64,000 nt of DNA, taken from the NCBI RefSeq assembly GCF_002127325.2, contig NC_035439.2, positions 140,927,901 to 140,991,900 of the forward strand. Direction: 5' to 3'. The notes under the pieces are model-generated. The model was not told the DNA's origin. It did no database searches and saw nothing but the letters and a program-made list of their open reading frames with translations. The position numbers and the translations under genes were made by a program. Below, in pieces: positions 45,155-56,929 of this stretch (the stretch's first letter is position 1; every line of letters starts with the position of its first letter). This DNA comes from Helianthus annuus. Lineage: Eukaryota > Streptophyta > Magnoliopsida > Asterales > Asteraceae.

Positions 45155-46650
45155 ATGGTTGGTCAAGGAATCTTTCATGAGTTTGGTTTCGGAGCAAACT
45201 CTAATGCATTTTTGGGGGAGGACGATCCAAACGTCCAAGCCCAACATGTGGAAGAAATCGGTGAAATCGAAGTAACCAACATTGGGGGACCCCGCGCGAG
45301 CTTCACTTGCATCGCTCTGACAGTAACCCCAGGAAACAATGGTGCTGGACCTTCAAACCCAGCTCCACCTCAGCACATTTCGACGCTATTAGGGCTACCA
45401 GAAGGCGAAACTCCAGCCTCTTGGTACGCCAAACAAATCGCTACCATCAATGCCGCGTATCAATCTTTGAGCGCACGTCAAACAGTTTTATAGGCAGAAC
45501 CTTCTTTGATTACTCCTCAAGGTCAAAGTCAGGGGGCGCGCCAGGCACCCCCACAACAAAACCTTCAAGGAAGAATCAACACACCTCCCCCTACGAGAAG
45601 ACCAAGCGTGCATGAAACGCGCGACACACGGGGAGAAACCTACAGCTATTATGATCACCCGTCCAACATCCAGAGAGGTCCAGTTCATAGCCGGCTAACG
45701 CCGCGCAATATGAATAATGAATGGAATGACACAGATCCAGATGACTGAACTTGGCAAGATGACGAAGGGTCTTCGGTTTTCAATCGCTTGCCAAGAAATC
45801 ATGAATATTACAAGCCAAGGCAACACGTTGGTTACACCGAAGAAGCAGAGCGAGATTTTCGCCTCGCATACCGTCCAGCTGAAGCCGCAGAACATTCAAA
45901 ATTTATTCCAAAGATCGCTCTAGCGCCGTGATCACGAGAAAAATTACCACCCACAGTTGAAAGTCCAATGGGCTGACTGATCCTGATGATCACGTCAGAG
46001 TATTCACAAGTGTTGGTTGCATGGGAGGTTGGAACATGCCTATGTGGTGCCACCTGTTCATCCAAACTCTCACGGGAGCTGCTCGCGCCTGGTTCGACAG
46101 CCTCCCGCCAGGAAAGATTGAATCATGGGTCGATTTCAGAACACAGTTTGTGAATCATTTCAGTCAGCAAAGACGTTACCAGCGCGACACAGCTGAAGTC
46201 ATGGACATTTGGCGCCAAGAGAACGAAGGTTTAGAAGATTTCATCACTCGCTTTAACAAAGAGTGCTTAGAAATTGGTGACGTAAACGAACAACTCATGC
46301 GCGCTCATTTCAAGAAAGCTATTTGTTGTGATAGCCTCATCAGGACTATCACAGGAAAGGATGGAATGCCCAAACAGTGGGATAAGCTCATGGAAGCTGC
46401 CAAAATAGTTGCGCAAACTGAAAAGTCATTGGCCGGCAACAAGAGATCTTATACTGAGGATCGATTTTCCAAGGGGAGTTCGCGCGACAACAACAAGCGC
46501 AATAAGAACAAAGGTCACGATTGGAAATCCGGAAGATCAAGGGGTTACGATGAAAGGCCGCGCTATAGAGAAGACGCGCGAGAAACAATCGACAGAATTG
46601 GTTATCGAAAGGCAGTCAGGGATGATAACCGAGAAAAGCACTGGACTCCG
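45155..46650 (+). pseudogene. Gag of retrotransposon 3, left part, degenerate
   Basis: The start ATG 45155 (MVGQGIFHEFGFGANS) aligns with gag of retrotransposon 2. Lesions include TAG at 45491, TGA at 45746, TGA near 45930 and a frameshift near 45960. From 46021 a clean frame resumes (GGWNMPMWCHLFIQTLTGAA, AARAWFDSLPPGKI, FSQQRR). It stops at the nested insertion at 46651, after ...KHWTP. Confidence 0.9.
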
Positions 46651-47115
46651 TGTAACATTCCTATTTTTATATTAGAATTATAGGTTTGGTTAACTTTATT
46701 TACCACTAGTAACTAGTTTATTTTTAATATAAATATTCAACCCAAATAGTTTTAAACAATATTTTATATAGTTGGTTGAAATATTATATTAATTAATTAG
46801 CCTGTATATGGGTGACCTTTCTAATAAAATAAAAATATATAAAAATTTTCATATAACTAGACGGATATATTACGGGTAAGTTAACTGTAAGAAATATGAA
46901 GTACCTAGACATGCCTAGTAACAGTATACTAATTAAATTATAAAAATACATTGTATTTTGAACCTACTCTATTTTTAATGAAACTTAGGCCCAAATATAG
47001 ACAAAAATATTCTCGTTCCAATGACATATTTATTATTTTATAAAACGTTATATTTTAGAAATTATACCGCCAAATAAGTTAACCAGATGAATTAATTATA
47101 AGAATAAATTAATAA
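46651..47115 (+). repeat. Left portion of the solo LTR
   Basis: A/T-rich sequence beginning TGTAACATTCCTATTTTTAT; no ORF or other signal is seen. The end is set by the putative Helitron 5' terminus at 47116. Confidence 0.5.
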
Positions 47116-47279
47116 TCTATATATATTAATAAATGAGATGATGTGGGCTATGTGTCCTTGAATGGTGAAGCCATTTTGATGATGTGGCAACCATTGGTTT
47201 AGTGGAGTTTGATTTTGAGAGGGAATTGATGTAATTCTATATAAACAAACCAAGTTTCACAAAACACAAACCAAAAAAC

Positions 47280-49876
47280 CAAAGATACACGGGATCCGGA
47301 TTTGAATGGGCCGGTTTTCGAGTTATCCAAATAACCCATATTGAATTCGGATCCTTTCTCTCTCTCTGTTCTCTCTCTTCTACCTACCATATTCGATTAC
47401 AACCCCTAAATCAACATACCATCTCCGATCATCAAAATACTATAGCCGATCATCACTTAGGTGACGAATCTTTCAAGAATTAGAGGTAAATGTATTTCAT
47501 CAAACCTATCAGTTCCGCAAAATCTCACATACCGACAATCATCTTCTATCACTTTAACCTAATGGTGTTCTTGATTCTTTGAAACATTCGACAGAGATCC
47601 AAGGTTGCAACTGTTTTTATATGTTATTTAGATGTTTCTGAATCTTTTTTTTTTATTCGCTACTAATTATTTTGTTATTAACTTCATCAACGATTATTTT
47701 CTTTCAGACCCGAACATAAAAATTGCAGGTATGTTGTTTATTCAGATGAGAGTACAAGATGTTGATTATTTTCTTAATCAAAACGAGATTTGTTCTATTA
47801 CTCTTCATTCATTCTATTTCCTTTTTTCAAACAGAACCCTAATCTACCGCCACCATAGCCATCATCAACATGGTATTCTCCATTGTTCATCGATCCAGAA
47901 TTCACCATCAATGGGTACGAATTAACTCTTTTAGTTTTGGTTTTTTGATTGTTAAAGTTTTGTAGGTGATAACGGAATCCTTTTTTTATTTCGATTCAAT
48001 CTCATTTGGGAGGATTTTTTTTGTTTCCTCGATTATACAAGGTATTCCAGTTTTGACTATTCTTTGTTTTAGATTTTAACTCAGTTTCTGTAATTAGACA
48101 TTGTTTCTATAAACAGATTACGTTTTTTTTGTTAGTAATAAATTTTGTATTGTATTAATTACCAATCCATTAAAGATTTTGTGTATTTTATTTTATTTAT
48201 GGTCTGATATGTTTTTCCGGAATATTGATTTTGTTTCTATAAATAAATTGTTTCTATATTAGATTATTATGTATTGTAAGTGTTTAATCCCAATTTTTGA
48301 AGATTTCTCTGTCTTTTTTGTGTTGTTCTTTATGATATACATTATCCGATTTAATCACTGTTTTTTTGCAAACAATATCAAGATCGGAGGTTTGTTATCA
48401 TCATCTACATTCTCTGATTTATGTAATATCTATGAACGTTAATCATTTCTTGGGCATTTATCAAACTTGCTGATTTTGGTTTATTTTGATTTTCATGTGA
48501 ATCCCTAAATCTTGGATAACAATCGGAAAAATGATCATTGAACAAACAACAGAGGTTAGTTGAATGTTATAGTTGTTTTCTCTTTTTTAAGTTTGTAATA
48601 TTTGATTTTATCCTTTCTGTTCGGGTTTTTTTTTCAAAAATTAATAATATATGTTCTGAATGATTTATGGTTTGTTTTTCTCATGGTGAACCCTCCATCT
48701 TTTGTGACAATCGAACTCGGAGTGTTCGTCAACCAAAACAGGTTAGTTCAATTTTCTTGGTGTTGTTTGTTTATTGATATCTATAGTCTTTGGTTTTAAG
48801 TTTTGTCTTCATGCTTTATTTTGAAAGTTTATGTGATTATATTTTGAAGTTCATATGGTTTGTTTTATCAATTATATTTTTTTCTATTTAGTTAGTTATT
48901 AATTCTTTAAGGATACCTTTAATTTCTTTTTAAAATTTTTTTTGTTTCTATAAAAAAATTACTGTTTTAAGTTTAATTTTTTGTATTCGGAATTATTATT
49001 CGGTTTCTGTAAATAGACATTCTTTCTATAAATAGATTACCGTTATATTTTTTAAAAACATTGATTACTTCCTTTGTAGTTATGGATCCTAAAAACAACG
49101 CCCCTTCGTTCTTAAAGTTGATTGATACGATCTTATTAGTTGAACTTTATTTAACATTGTTACTAATGTGGACTTTTTATCTGTAGTCGAGACACAAGGA
49201 GAAGCCACAGACTACCGAAAGTCATGTTGAAGAAGGAGTTGCTGGGGATAGTGTTGGTCACTTTCAACTTCCAAATTTTGGGTCTTTTTTTAATGTATGT
49301 AACTATGTTTTAATATATATTAACAAACTTTAACAACCAGTACATTGTTGTATTCTTATATTTTTATATTTATGATGTCATTTTTTAGGATACTGACGAC
49401 TACAAGTTTGATCGACATATAGCTGCTCTAATTCAGATGGAAGATGCTAAGAAGCTGGTAAGTGTATACGTTCAAATTATTAACAGATCTTAGTTATATG
49501 ATTAGTTAATTTTGTAAAGTCAATCCTTTTTATTTGATGAATATGATTAGTTATATGATTATACAGTTTCTCTTTTTATAAATTTGTATTTATGTTAATT
49601 TGTTTTATCTAATTAAAAACTATACAGTTTCCTTAATTAGGGTATTTTTAAAAACGATTTTTTGTGATTTGAATTTTTCATCATATATTACTAAAAATAT
49701 TATCTTTTCTAATTTTATATAAAAAGATCATTTGTTCTTCAATCATTATTCCATTTAAAAAAAACAACCTCTCTTTGGTTAATGTACATTGGATAGGTAA
49801 ACTATGTTTGTTTTTAAAGTCATATTATTTTGTTTTCCACAGTCTATTAATTTTTTTTGTTGTCTTTATAGCTACA
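47280..49876 (+). other. Upstream region and 5' exons of the RPA-like gene
   Basis: A C/T-rich microsatellite-like leader (CTCTCTCTCTG, about 47360-47385) is followed by T-rich intron-like sequence. Two short exons with good borders precede the ATG: about 49188-49278 (after CTGTAG, before GTATGTAAC) and about 49390-49459 (after TTTTTAG, before GTAAGTG). They read openly but connect to the ATG exon with uncertain frame, so they may be 5' UTR or an N-terminal extension. Confidence 0.4.
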
Positions 49877-52531
49877 ATGGAAAACCAAGGTGACATCACC
49901 TTGCTGAACGATATCGATGCTCTTAGTACAAACTACACTATCAAGGTGAAGATTGTTAGTTTGTGGAGAAAGAAGATGAGAGGTAATGAAAGAGAGACGT
50001 ATCGTATTGATATGATACTGATGGATGAAATGGTAATTTTTTTGATTTATTTCGTTTTGTTATTTGTATTATGTTTGTTACATATTTACAATACCATAAT
50101 TTTTTTTCGTTTAATTATACTGATTGTGAGTTCATTTTAACATTTCCTTTGCGTGTTATTATTTATTTACCCTCAGGGTACCAAGATTCAAGCTTTTTGC
50201 TTACATAAGCTATTTCCAAAGTTTGAGAGACATCTAAATGTCGATGAATGCCTTATCATAAAACGGCCATCTCTTGCTCCGAACACTGCATCGTTCAAGA
50301 TTATTCCTAACAATCAGAAGCTATCTTTTTACTATCACACGTTTGTGGAAAAGTGTAGTAAATGGGAAGGTCCGCAATACATTTTCAATTTTGTTGATTT
50401 CGATGATGTTGTTTCACAGAGAATCAAGGAGGGTACGCCAGTAGGTGTGTTCATTTATATTTACAAAGTTTATATACCACAATATTTTTTAACGTTTTAT
50501 TTAGTTGTTTTTATGTTATTATATATGCTGGCATCTTTTTTCTTTTATTCTTAGATTTCATTGGTTACGTTGTTGTTTGTTATAAGATTGAGGACACTAA
50601 CAAAAAGGATGGTAGTAAAGGGAAACGTCTCAATCTTAAGCTTCAAGATCTCGAGTAATATAGTTTTAAAATTTTAGTTTATTTATTTTTTCCATATTAT
50701 GTTATAATTTTTATAAAATTTTGTTAAACTTATGTTTTTTTCTTATATGCTATTGTAGATATGTTCGGATCGATTTAGCTCTTTGGGATGATTACGCTAA
50801 GGACATGTATTCTTACATGGTTAGTAAAAATCGTGAAACACATGTTGTCGTTGCTGTCCATTTTGGTGCTGCTAAGACATACAAAGGTATTTTATCAATT
50901 ACACAATTTATACCATACAATATAGATAGATGTTCTTCCTTTATATATATCTGATTGATTGTTTAATTTATTTTTACCTAAAAATAGGTAAATGGGGGAT
51001 TTCTAATAATTTTGATGGTTCACGGCTTTTCATTAACGACAATTTTGATGAGATGCTATTGTTCAAGGAAAAGTGAGTCTGATTATTTATTTATATTTTT
51101 ATAATTGTATCAACTTTATGATTTGTTTGTATTTTTTGTTAATTACACATTTTGGTTTCTTCAAAAAAATTTATAGGTTTCTTTCAAAACTTGCTGCTTC
51201 AACCGAGTCAAGTAGCCATGCTGGGTCACATATGATGTGTTCTGTGGAAGATGAATTTTTAAACAATGATGTTTTTTCACCAATTGCTTATCTTGGCTCA
51301 ATCATAGAGGTTTTCCTTAACATTTGATGTTTTATATTTCAACTATTTTCAAAATTTTAATGAACTTTTATTTCTTTAATTCTTTAAACAGCCAAAGAAA
51401 GTGGTTATTGTTGGAACTATCGTAGCAATCGTTTCTGATAAGATGTGGTATTATGATGGGTGTAACCATTGCAAGTCCAAACTTGAGCAAAAGTTTGAAA
51501 CTTATGATAAGGAAGATGGAACAAGTGATGTTAGAGATGAGAAGGTGTATCAATGTTCCAACAAGGATTGTCAAGGAAAAGAATTTTTCCCGCTGTCCAG
51601 GTAAAGTGTTTGTTATTCATAATTCTATTATTGTTGATTCAACAATGTACGTCGTTTATATTATCTATTCGTCTATGTTTTTTAATTATTTAAATACGCT
51701 TTTAAGGTTTAAAATACCAATTCGGGTTCAAGATTCAACCGGTACGGTGACACTTACATTGTTTGACCATGAGCCATTGAAGTTTGTTGGGAAAACTGCA
51801 AAGGAACTTATAGAAATTCAGGACGAGGTTCTATTTAGTACTACTTTATATTTAATTCAATTAGATTTTTATATATACATTCTAACCGCATATGAGATCT
51901 TTTTAATATAGTTACTCACGACAAATGAGCTTCCAAGAGAATACCCTGTTGAATTTGAAACGTTGGTTAACCTAAAGTGTGCTTTCGTGATCAAAGTAAC
52001 ATACTTTAATATTGTCAATGGTGTGGAGAATTATGGAATATCAGTTGTTACCACCGATGTTGACATCTTGGATGAGCTCAATAAAAAATGGAAAATTGAC
52101 CAGGTAAGCGATTGTTTTATTAATATATTTGCACTTACAAAACCGTTTAAAAGATGTTTAAACAATTTGTCTGTTGCTTTCGATTTTTTTACAGCTTGAT
52201 GTCTCTGATTCGTTCGGTATGAGTCAGTCTGAGTTCCAATATGCTGGTGGTGAATGCTCTAAGGTTTAACTTTAAAAATATACTGATATATACTTTTAAT
52301 AGTTGTGTTATTATAAATTGTTTATTTTTTTAGGATGGTGATTCTTACACTGGGGATAACTCCACACCTGTTTCAAAGGATTACGTGGGTGACTTGAAGC
52401 AATCATCTTCTGATTTGAAGCGTAACCTTGGTGATGTTTATGTGATTGAAGAGGGAATGGGGTCGGCAGCAAGTAAGCCTCGCATGTGTGTTGAGAATAA
52501 TGATCTTGACGAAGATTTAGGCAAAAACTGA
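49877..52531 (+). CDS. RPA large-subunit-like single-stranded-DNA-binding protein, 11 exons, intact
   Basis: Exons are 49877-50032, 50177-50444, 50555-50654, 50759-50886, 50988-51072, 51177-51309, 51392-51600, 51707-51827, 51912-52103, 52195-52263 and 52334-52531. All introns are GT-AG, the frame is kept throughout, and there is no internal stop (552 aa). The protein looks like tandem OB-fold domains of the replication protein A 70-kDa subunit family: an N-terminal OB fold (residues ~15-135), a second one (~145-290), and a C-terminal one (~292-465) with a zinc-finger set C-x2-C...C-x4-C at about 312-349. Its role would be binding single-stranded DNA. RPA-like genes are known cargo of plant Helitrons. 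The acidic tail (...NDLDEDLGKN) is variable. It lacks the long N-terminal protein-interaction domain of canonical RPA1. Confidence 0.8.
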
Positions 52532-53695
52532 TAAACGATATTTTGCAAATGGTGGTTACAATAAAAACAATTTATTTGTTATTGGACTATTGGAATTTTG
52601 TTTTGTGGTTTTTAATTTTTGATGTTTGAATATATTTTTATGGTTTCCCTATATATTATGATATTTTGACCTATTCTTTACTATTTTTTGTTGGAAATCA
52701 TGTTTGGTTATATTCCTTATTTTATAAGACTACATTTATTATTTATTGTATCATAATTTAATCATCCGATAATATAAAAATAAGAAAATGAAAAATTAAA
52801 TTTTACTTTTGACCTTAATGAATTACTTTTCATGAAATGAACATTAATCATTTGTTTAAATATTTATACAATCCAGTTACATTTGTATAGTTATTTTAAG
52901 AAATATCGTAATTATAGCAACTCGATTTTAGTGTTGACACATTCTCTTTAATTTCCCAAACTTATAAATATAAGATTGTTTCCATATTTCAGACCATTAA
53001 TTTGATTGCAACTGATTTTAGCAATCTTTATTATTAATTACATAAATAAGTTATAGCTTATGTCTATAAATACAGATACTTTACACACTTTCAAACATCT
53101 TCAAGGTTCTTTGAATAGATATTGAACACTCACAGACAAGTATATGTGACACTTTCAAGATTCAAAAGTATGGATGGCTTAAAGATGTTAATATTTAGAC
53201 GGTGATGGGAACATTACTAATAAAATTACCAATGTAGTCTACAAAGAGATATTCTTAAATTTATACTTTCAGTATTTTAATAATAATTTCCAGCTTTTAT
53301 TTTTCTTCATTGATTTTTTATGGAATTCATCTTTACTGTTTACTTCAACATTTAAGGTTACATTAAATTGTTAGTAAATATGAGTTAGAACTTATATAAT
53401 AAATGCAAACCACATATAAACAACCACATCTTAATTTGTAAATATATATATTTGAACATCGATAATCAACAAGCATTTATAGTCGATACCATTGTTAGTT
53501 ATATTAAAAAAATATGGTATCTGTCATGATAATATACCACTAATTGTTTTCAAGCTTAAACTACCAACGACGAAAATTGAACATGATAAGAAGAGAACGT
53601 GCATGTCCAAAAAAAGATACATAAAATCAGTAGCACAAAAGACTCATGATTTCGTCTTCACAAACACCTTCAACATTAGCTTATAAGATTACCTG
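52532..53695. other. A/T-rich spacer between the RPA-like gene and the B3 fragment
   Basis: No conserved ORF or repeat was seen. The 3' side of the RPA-like gene holds several AATAAA-like motifs. A short plus-strand ORF at 53492-53686 has no recognisable domain. Confidence 0.5.
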
Positions 53696-54420
53696 TTAAC
53701 CTGCATTAACTGCATCCATGTGTGATAAGATCAGGAGATTTCCTGAACTTACAAATGTGAAGTGCATTATGTCACCCGCACAAAGGCCATTCTCCTTCAT
53801 GAACATCGACCAACCTTCGATTGCATACCTTACACCACCTCCATTCTTCTGACGCCTAAGATTCATATCGATGGTTTTTCCATTCATGTTCTTCACTTTT
53901 AACTCATGCACTTTATTTTTGAATCCGGCAATTCTTACAACATCAACAGGCATTCTCTACATGTATACGAACTAACAGCTAAATCAGGCTTATGATTGTT
54001 ATACTTTTACTCTTAATGAATGATTAGTGTAAAAAAGCATATCATGCGGTATTTTCCCTTCTTTGTGAATTCATAATTATCAGTTTTTTCAACATTATTT
54101 GTCCTTGCAACACGTTTTGGTTCAACATCCAATATCTTCAATGCATTAGCATATCTCATTCCATTTTCGTTAACCTTATTATTACAGATACACATTATAT
54201 TTAGAGTAGTATATTTTATCCATTAATGTATAACAAATATTTATAAGTAAATGTTGTGAACTTTTTCTATACATACCAACCGACTGCGGGTTCTCCGTCT
54301 AAATGTTGAGACGTTTGGCATTTCCACTTCTGTTCCGCATATCAACCGCTTACTATCGTCTGGATTACAATATGCCGCAATCTGTTTCCCTTTCTTTTTA
54401 AACTGTTAATACAATGATTA
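53696..54420 (-). pseudogene. B3 DNA-binding-domain gene fragment
   Basis: The last exon (about 53956-53696, after a TGTAG acceptor) encodes GFKNKVHELKVKN, then GGVRYAIEGWSMFMKENGL and GDIMHFTF, the pattern of the C-terminal half of a plant B3 domain (W..F...N.L..GD...F). Upstream on the same strand are two more open pieces: 54195-54090 (ALKILDVEPKRVARTNN) and 54408-54275 (KKKGKQIAAYCNPDDSKRL, acceptor TTAACAG). The first half of the gene is missing. Its 5' side is cut by the small Helitron at 54459. It is tail-to-tail with the RPA-like gene. The annotation as B3 is good; expression is unlikely. Confidence 0.6.
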
Positions 54421-54458
54421 AAGTTAAATAACATTAACCAACAATCATTAACTAAATA

Positions 54459-54460
54459 TC

Positions 54461-54491
<31 letters not shown>

Positions 54492-56210
54492 ATGATAAAT
54501 AAGGGCTGATGTGTCATGATATAAGGGCTTGGAAAATGATGTGGCATCACCATAGGCACTCTAGAATTTGGTTTTGGCTCCAAAATTTTGGGTCTTTTTT
54601 TCTTTATATGGGCAGACACGGGATCCGGATTTTGACCCGTGTATTTAAATGTTCTAAACCCTAAATCTGCATCTCTTCCACTGCCTCTTCATTCTTCTCC
54701 TTTACGCACTGTGATAATCCTTCCTGTTATTCATTCTTTCCCTTCTTCAACTTCTATAATCTATTAACCTCTGAAATTAATGGAGTAAATTCGCAGGTAT
54801 CGTAATCCCGTTTACTTCTTTTCCTTTTTTATTTTTTGTGTTGTGGATATCTAACCTGGTATAACTCAACTAATAAAATACGTTTCTTTTTTATGAACCC
54901 TAGATCTCAATTGTCTTCTTCCTTCTGCTTATACAATCTGAGTCCACCACTTCACCTATCCATCCTTCAAACCCTAACATTACAGCACATCAGATCCTCT
55001 TTTCATCCTGTTGAAATTGACCGATAATCCTTAGGATCTACAATTCCATATCTTCAAGGTGAGTTTTAGGGTTTGAATTATGTATTTCATATGATTTAGG
55101 GTTCGATTCCATATGATAACGTATGAAACATTCGTTTAGGGTTGGATTTTCATATGATTTATGGTTCGATTCGATATAAAATATTCGTTTAGGGTTTGAT
55201 TTTTATATGATTTACGGTTTGATTTCATATGACTCCGTCTTAAACATTCAACTGATTTCAATTTCTTATGGTTTTACGCGGTTGGGAGTTGTTTTTTTGG
55301 GTACTTTTGTTTGACCACATTTATTTATAAAATTATTAATGCTGAGATTAGTTTTTTTTAATTATTGTAGGATTTGTGAGAGGGAGATTTTAAAAATAGC
55401 AACTCAGAGTGATTTTGTCATCATCGCCAAATTCGCCGTCTTGGTTCATGTCTGGGAACAAATTTTGATGTAAAGAGCCCCTCTTTTCTATTGGTATCTT
55501 GGTTTTTTTTTTTTTGAACTTTGTATGTGTTTGTTTTGCATATGCAGTTTCAATTTTAGTCAGAAAGAATGTAATGGAAAGGAGCAAGAAGGGTTGGGAA
55601 GACGAACATATTTGAAGAAACCCCCAATTTTCTTTTCGATTTCACACACACACACCATGTGTAATTTATTGCATCTTTTCTTGCATCACCAGTCGCTGCT
55701 TTGAAATCTGATATTGTGTCATCTTCTGACAATAAAGATACAGTTCACTTATATTCTGGAAATGTTCCACAGGTTATGTTGATGTTAAATCTCCTCCTAT
55801 ACTTGGGGTGGTGAGTTCAGAACACCATGATAATGAGGAGAAAAGGAAGAAGGATTTTTAAAGGATGTAACCTGTGAATATGAGTCTCTCGACGCTGTAA
55901 GTAGTATGGTAGATTTTATCCACTATAATAGCTTGATTTGATGGGTTAGCCCTTTTGGGATCAAAAAGATAGTGTTGGTTGGTTCATAAAATGGTAATCT
56001 TGTGGATTGCGTGCTATTCATGCCTTTGATGTTAAAAAGAATCATTCTAGGCTTGCATCTTGAGTATTCTTATGTTTGACTGTTTTCTTGATTATTTGAT
56101 CTTCAGAACTTTGTGGGTAGTTTGTGTATTTAGTGCATAATTTGTAATTATATTCCTATATTCCGTCTTCGAACTGTCGATCCCGCCGCAACACGCGGGT
56201 TTCCCACTAT
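54459..56210 (+). mobile_element. Small non-autonomous Helitron
   Basis: A 5' end TCTATATATATATA... preceded by A, with a (TA)n run, and a 3' hairpin CCCGCCGCAACACGCGGG (56183-56200) followed by TTTCCCACTAT give a 1.75-kb element. The canonical terminal CTAG is CTAT here, so the end is mutated or slightly misplaced. Its first ~170 bp resemble those at 47116: a GATGTGGCA motif and then ACACGGGATCCGGATTT (47287 and 54616). The interior has C/T-rich leader-like sequence and introns but no ORF I recognise. Confidence 0.55.
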
Positions 56211-56359
56211 TCTGTTTTTATGTTGTTAAATGAAAATTCTGATTGTTTAAATTCATTTTAATTTATTCATAGATAGCTGAAGGATGAAAAAATGTAGTAT
56301 GTTTCTCTATATTATATAATTGAAAAATCCGATACTAACAGTTAAATTTTTTATTCAGG

Positions 56360-56846
56360 AACCATCTACAAAACTACCCTGAATTTCGACTAAATCCAGA
56401 AGAAGCTGATGGAGAAAGGTGTCTAGAGGAAGTTCACGTGGTTTTTACACGAATTGGCAGGAAATAGAGACAGGCTAAATGCCCGTGAAGCCGATGGTAC
56501 ACTAAAGCCACTAAAGGAATATACTGGTCCTTTGGAGGACAGGGGTCACCAGATTGCTCTGGATATCGACCTCCCTGAAGGTGTCATGACTAATGAAATG
56601 ATAGATTTCTGGGATGCAATTTATGAAGTAAGTGGGATACCTTTCTATGATTCAGAGGAGTTAGCTTTAGGTAGTCTTAACAAGAGTGAGTATATGTTAG
56701 AGCCAAGAGTGAGTATATGTTGCTGCCAGATGATGGTAAACACAACTAATGAACACCCTATGCTCTTCGGCAAATACTCTCCGTTCTCTTGTATGTTGAT
56801 TAAGGGAGCGAAGTTGGGCGAGTCCGCAACATCGCAAACAAACTAA
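56360..56846 (+). pseudogene. Captured gene fragment of unknown identity
   Basis: An open stretch 56454-56846 encodes ...NREDADGTLKPL-like text (exactly READGTLKPLKEYTG) followed by GHQIALDIDLPEGVMTNE and FWDAIYEVSGIPFYDSE. Just upstream, in another frame, is NYPEFRLNPEEADGERC. The composition is like a real protein with even residue use, so a host exon that suffered a frameshift near 56450 is likely. I do not recognise the family. Confidence 0.35.
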
Positions 56847-56852
56847 TGGATT

Positions 56853-56929
56853 GACGTAGCTATGTGCCAGCATAGATATCTTACCCTGGGTTGACGTAGC
56901 TATGTGCCAGTATGGATATCTTACCTGGG
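56853..56929. repeat. Two-copy ~41-bp direct repeat
   Basis: GGATTGACGTAGCTATGTGCCAG...GATATCTTACC(C)TGGG is present twice head to tail, with few differences. Confidence 0.8.
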
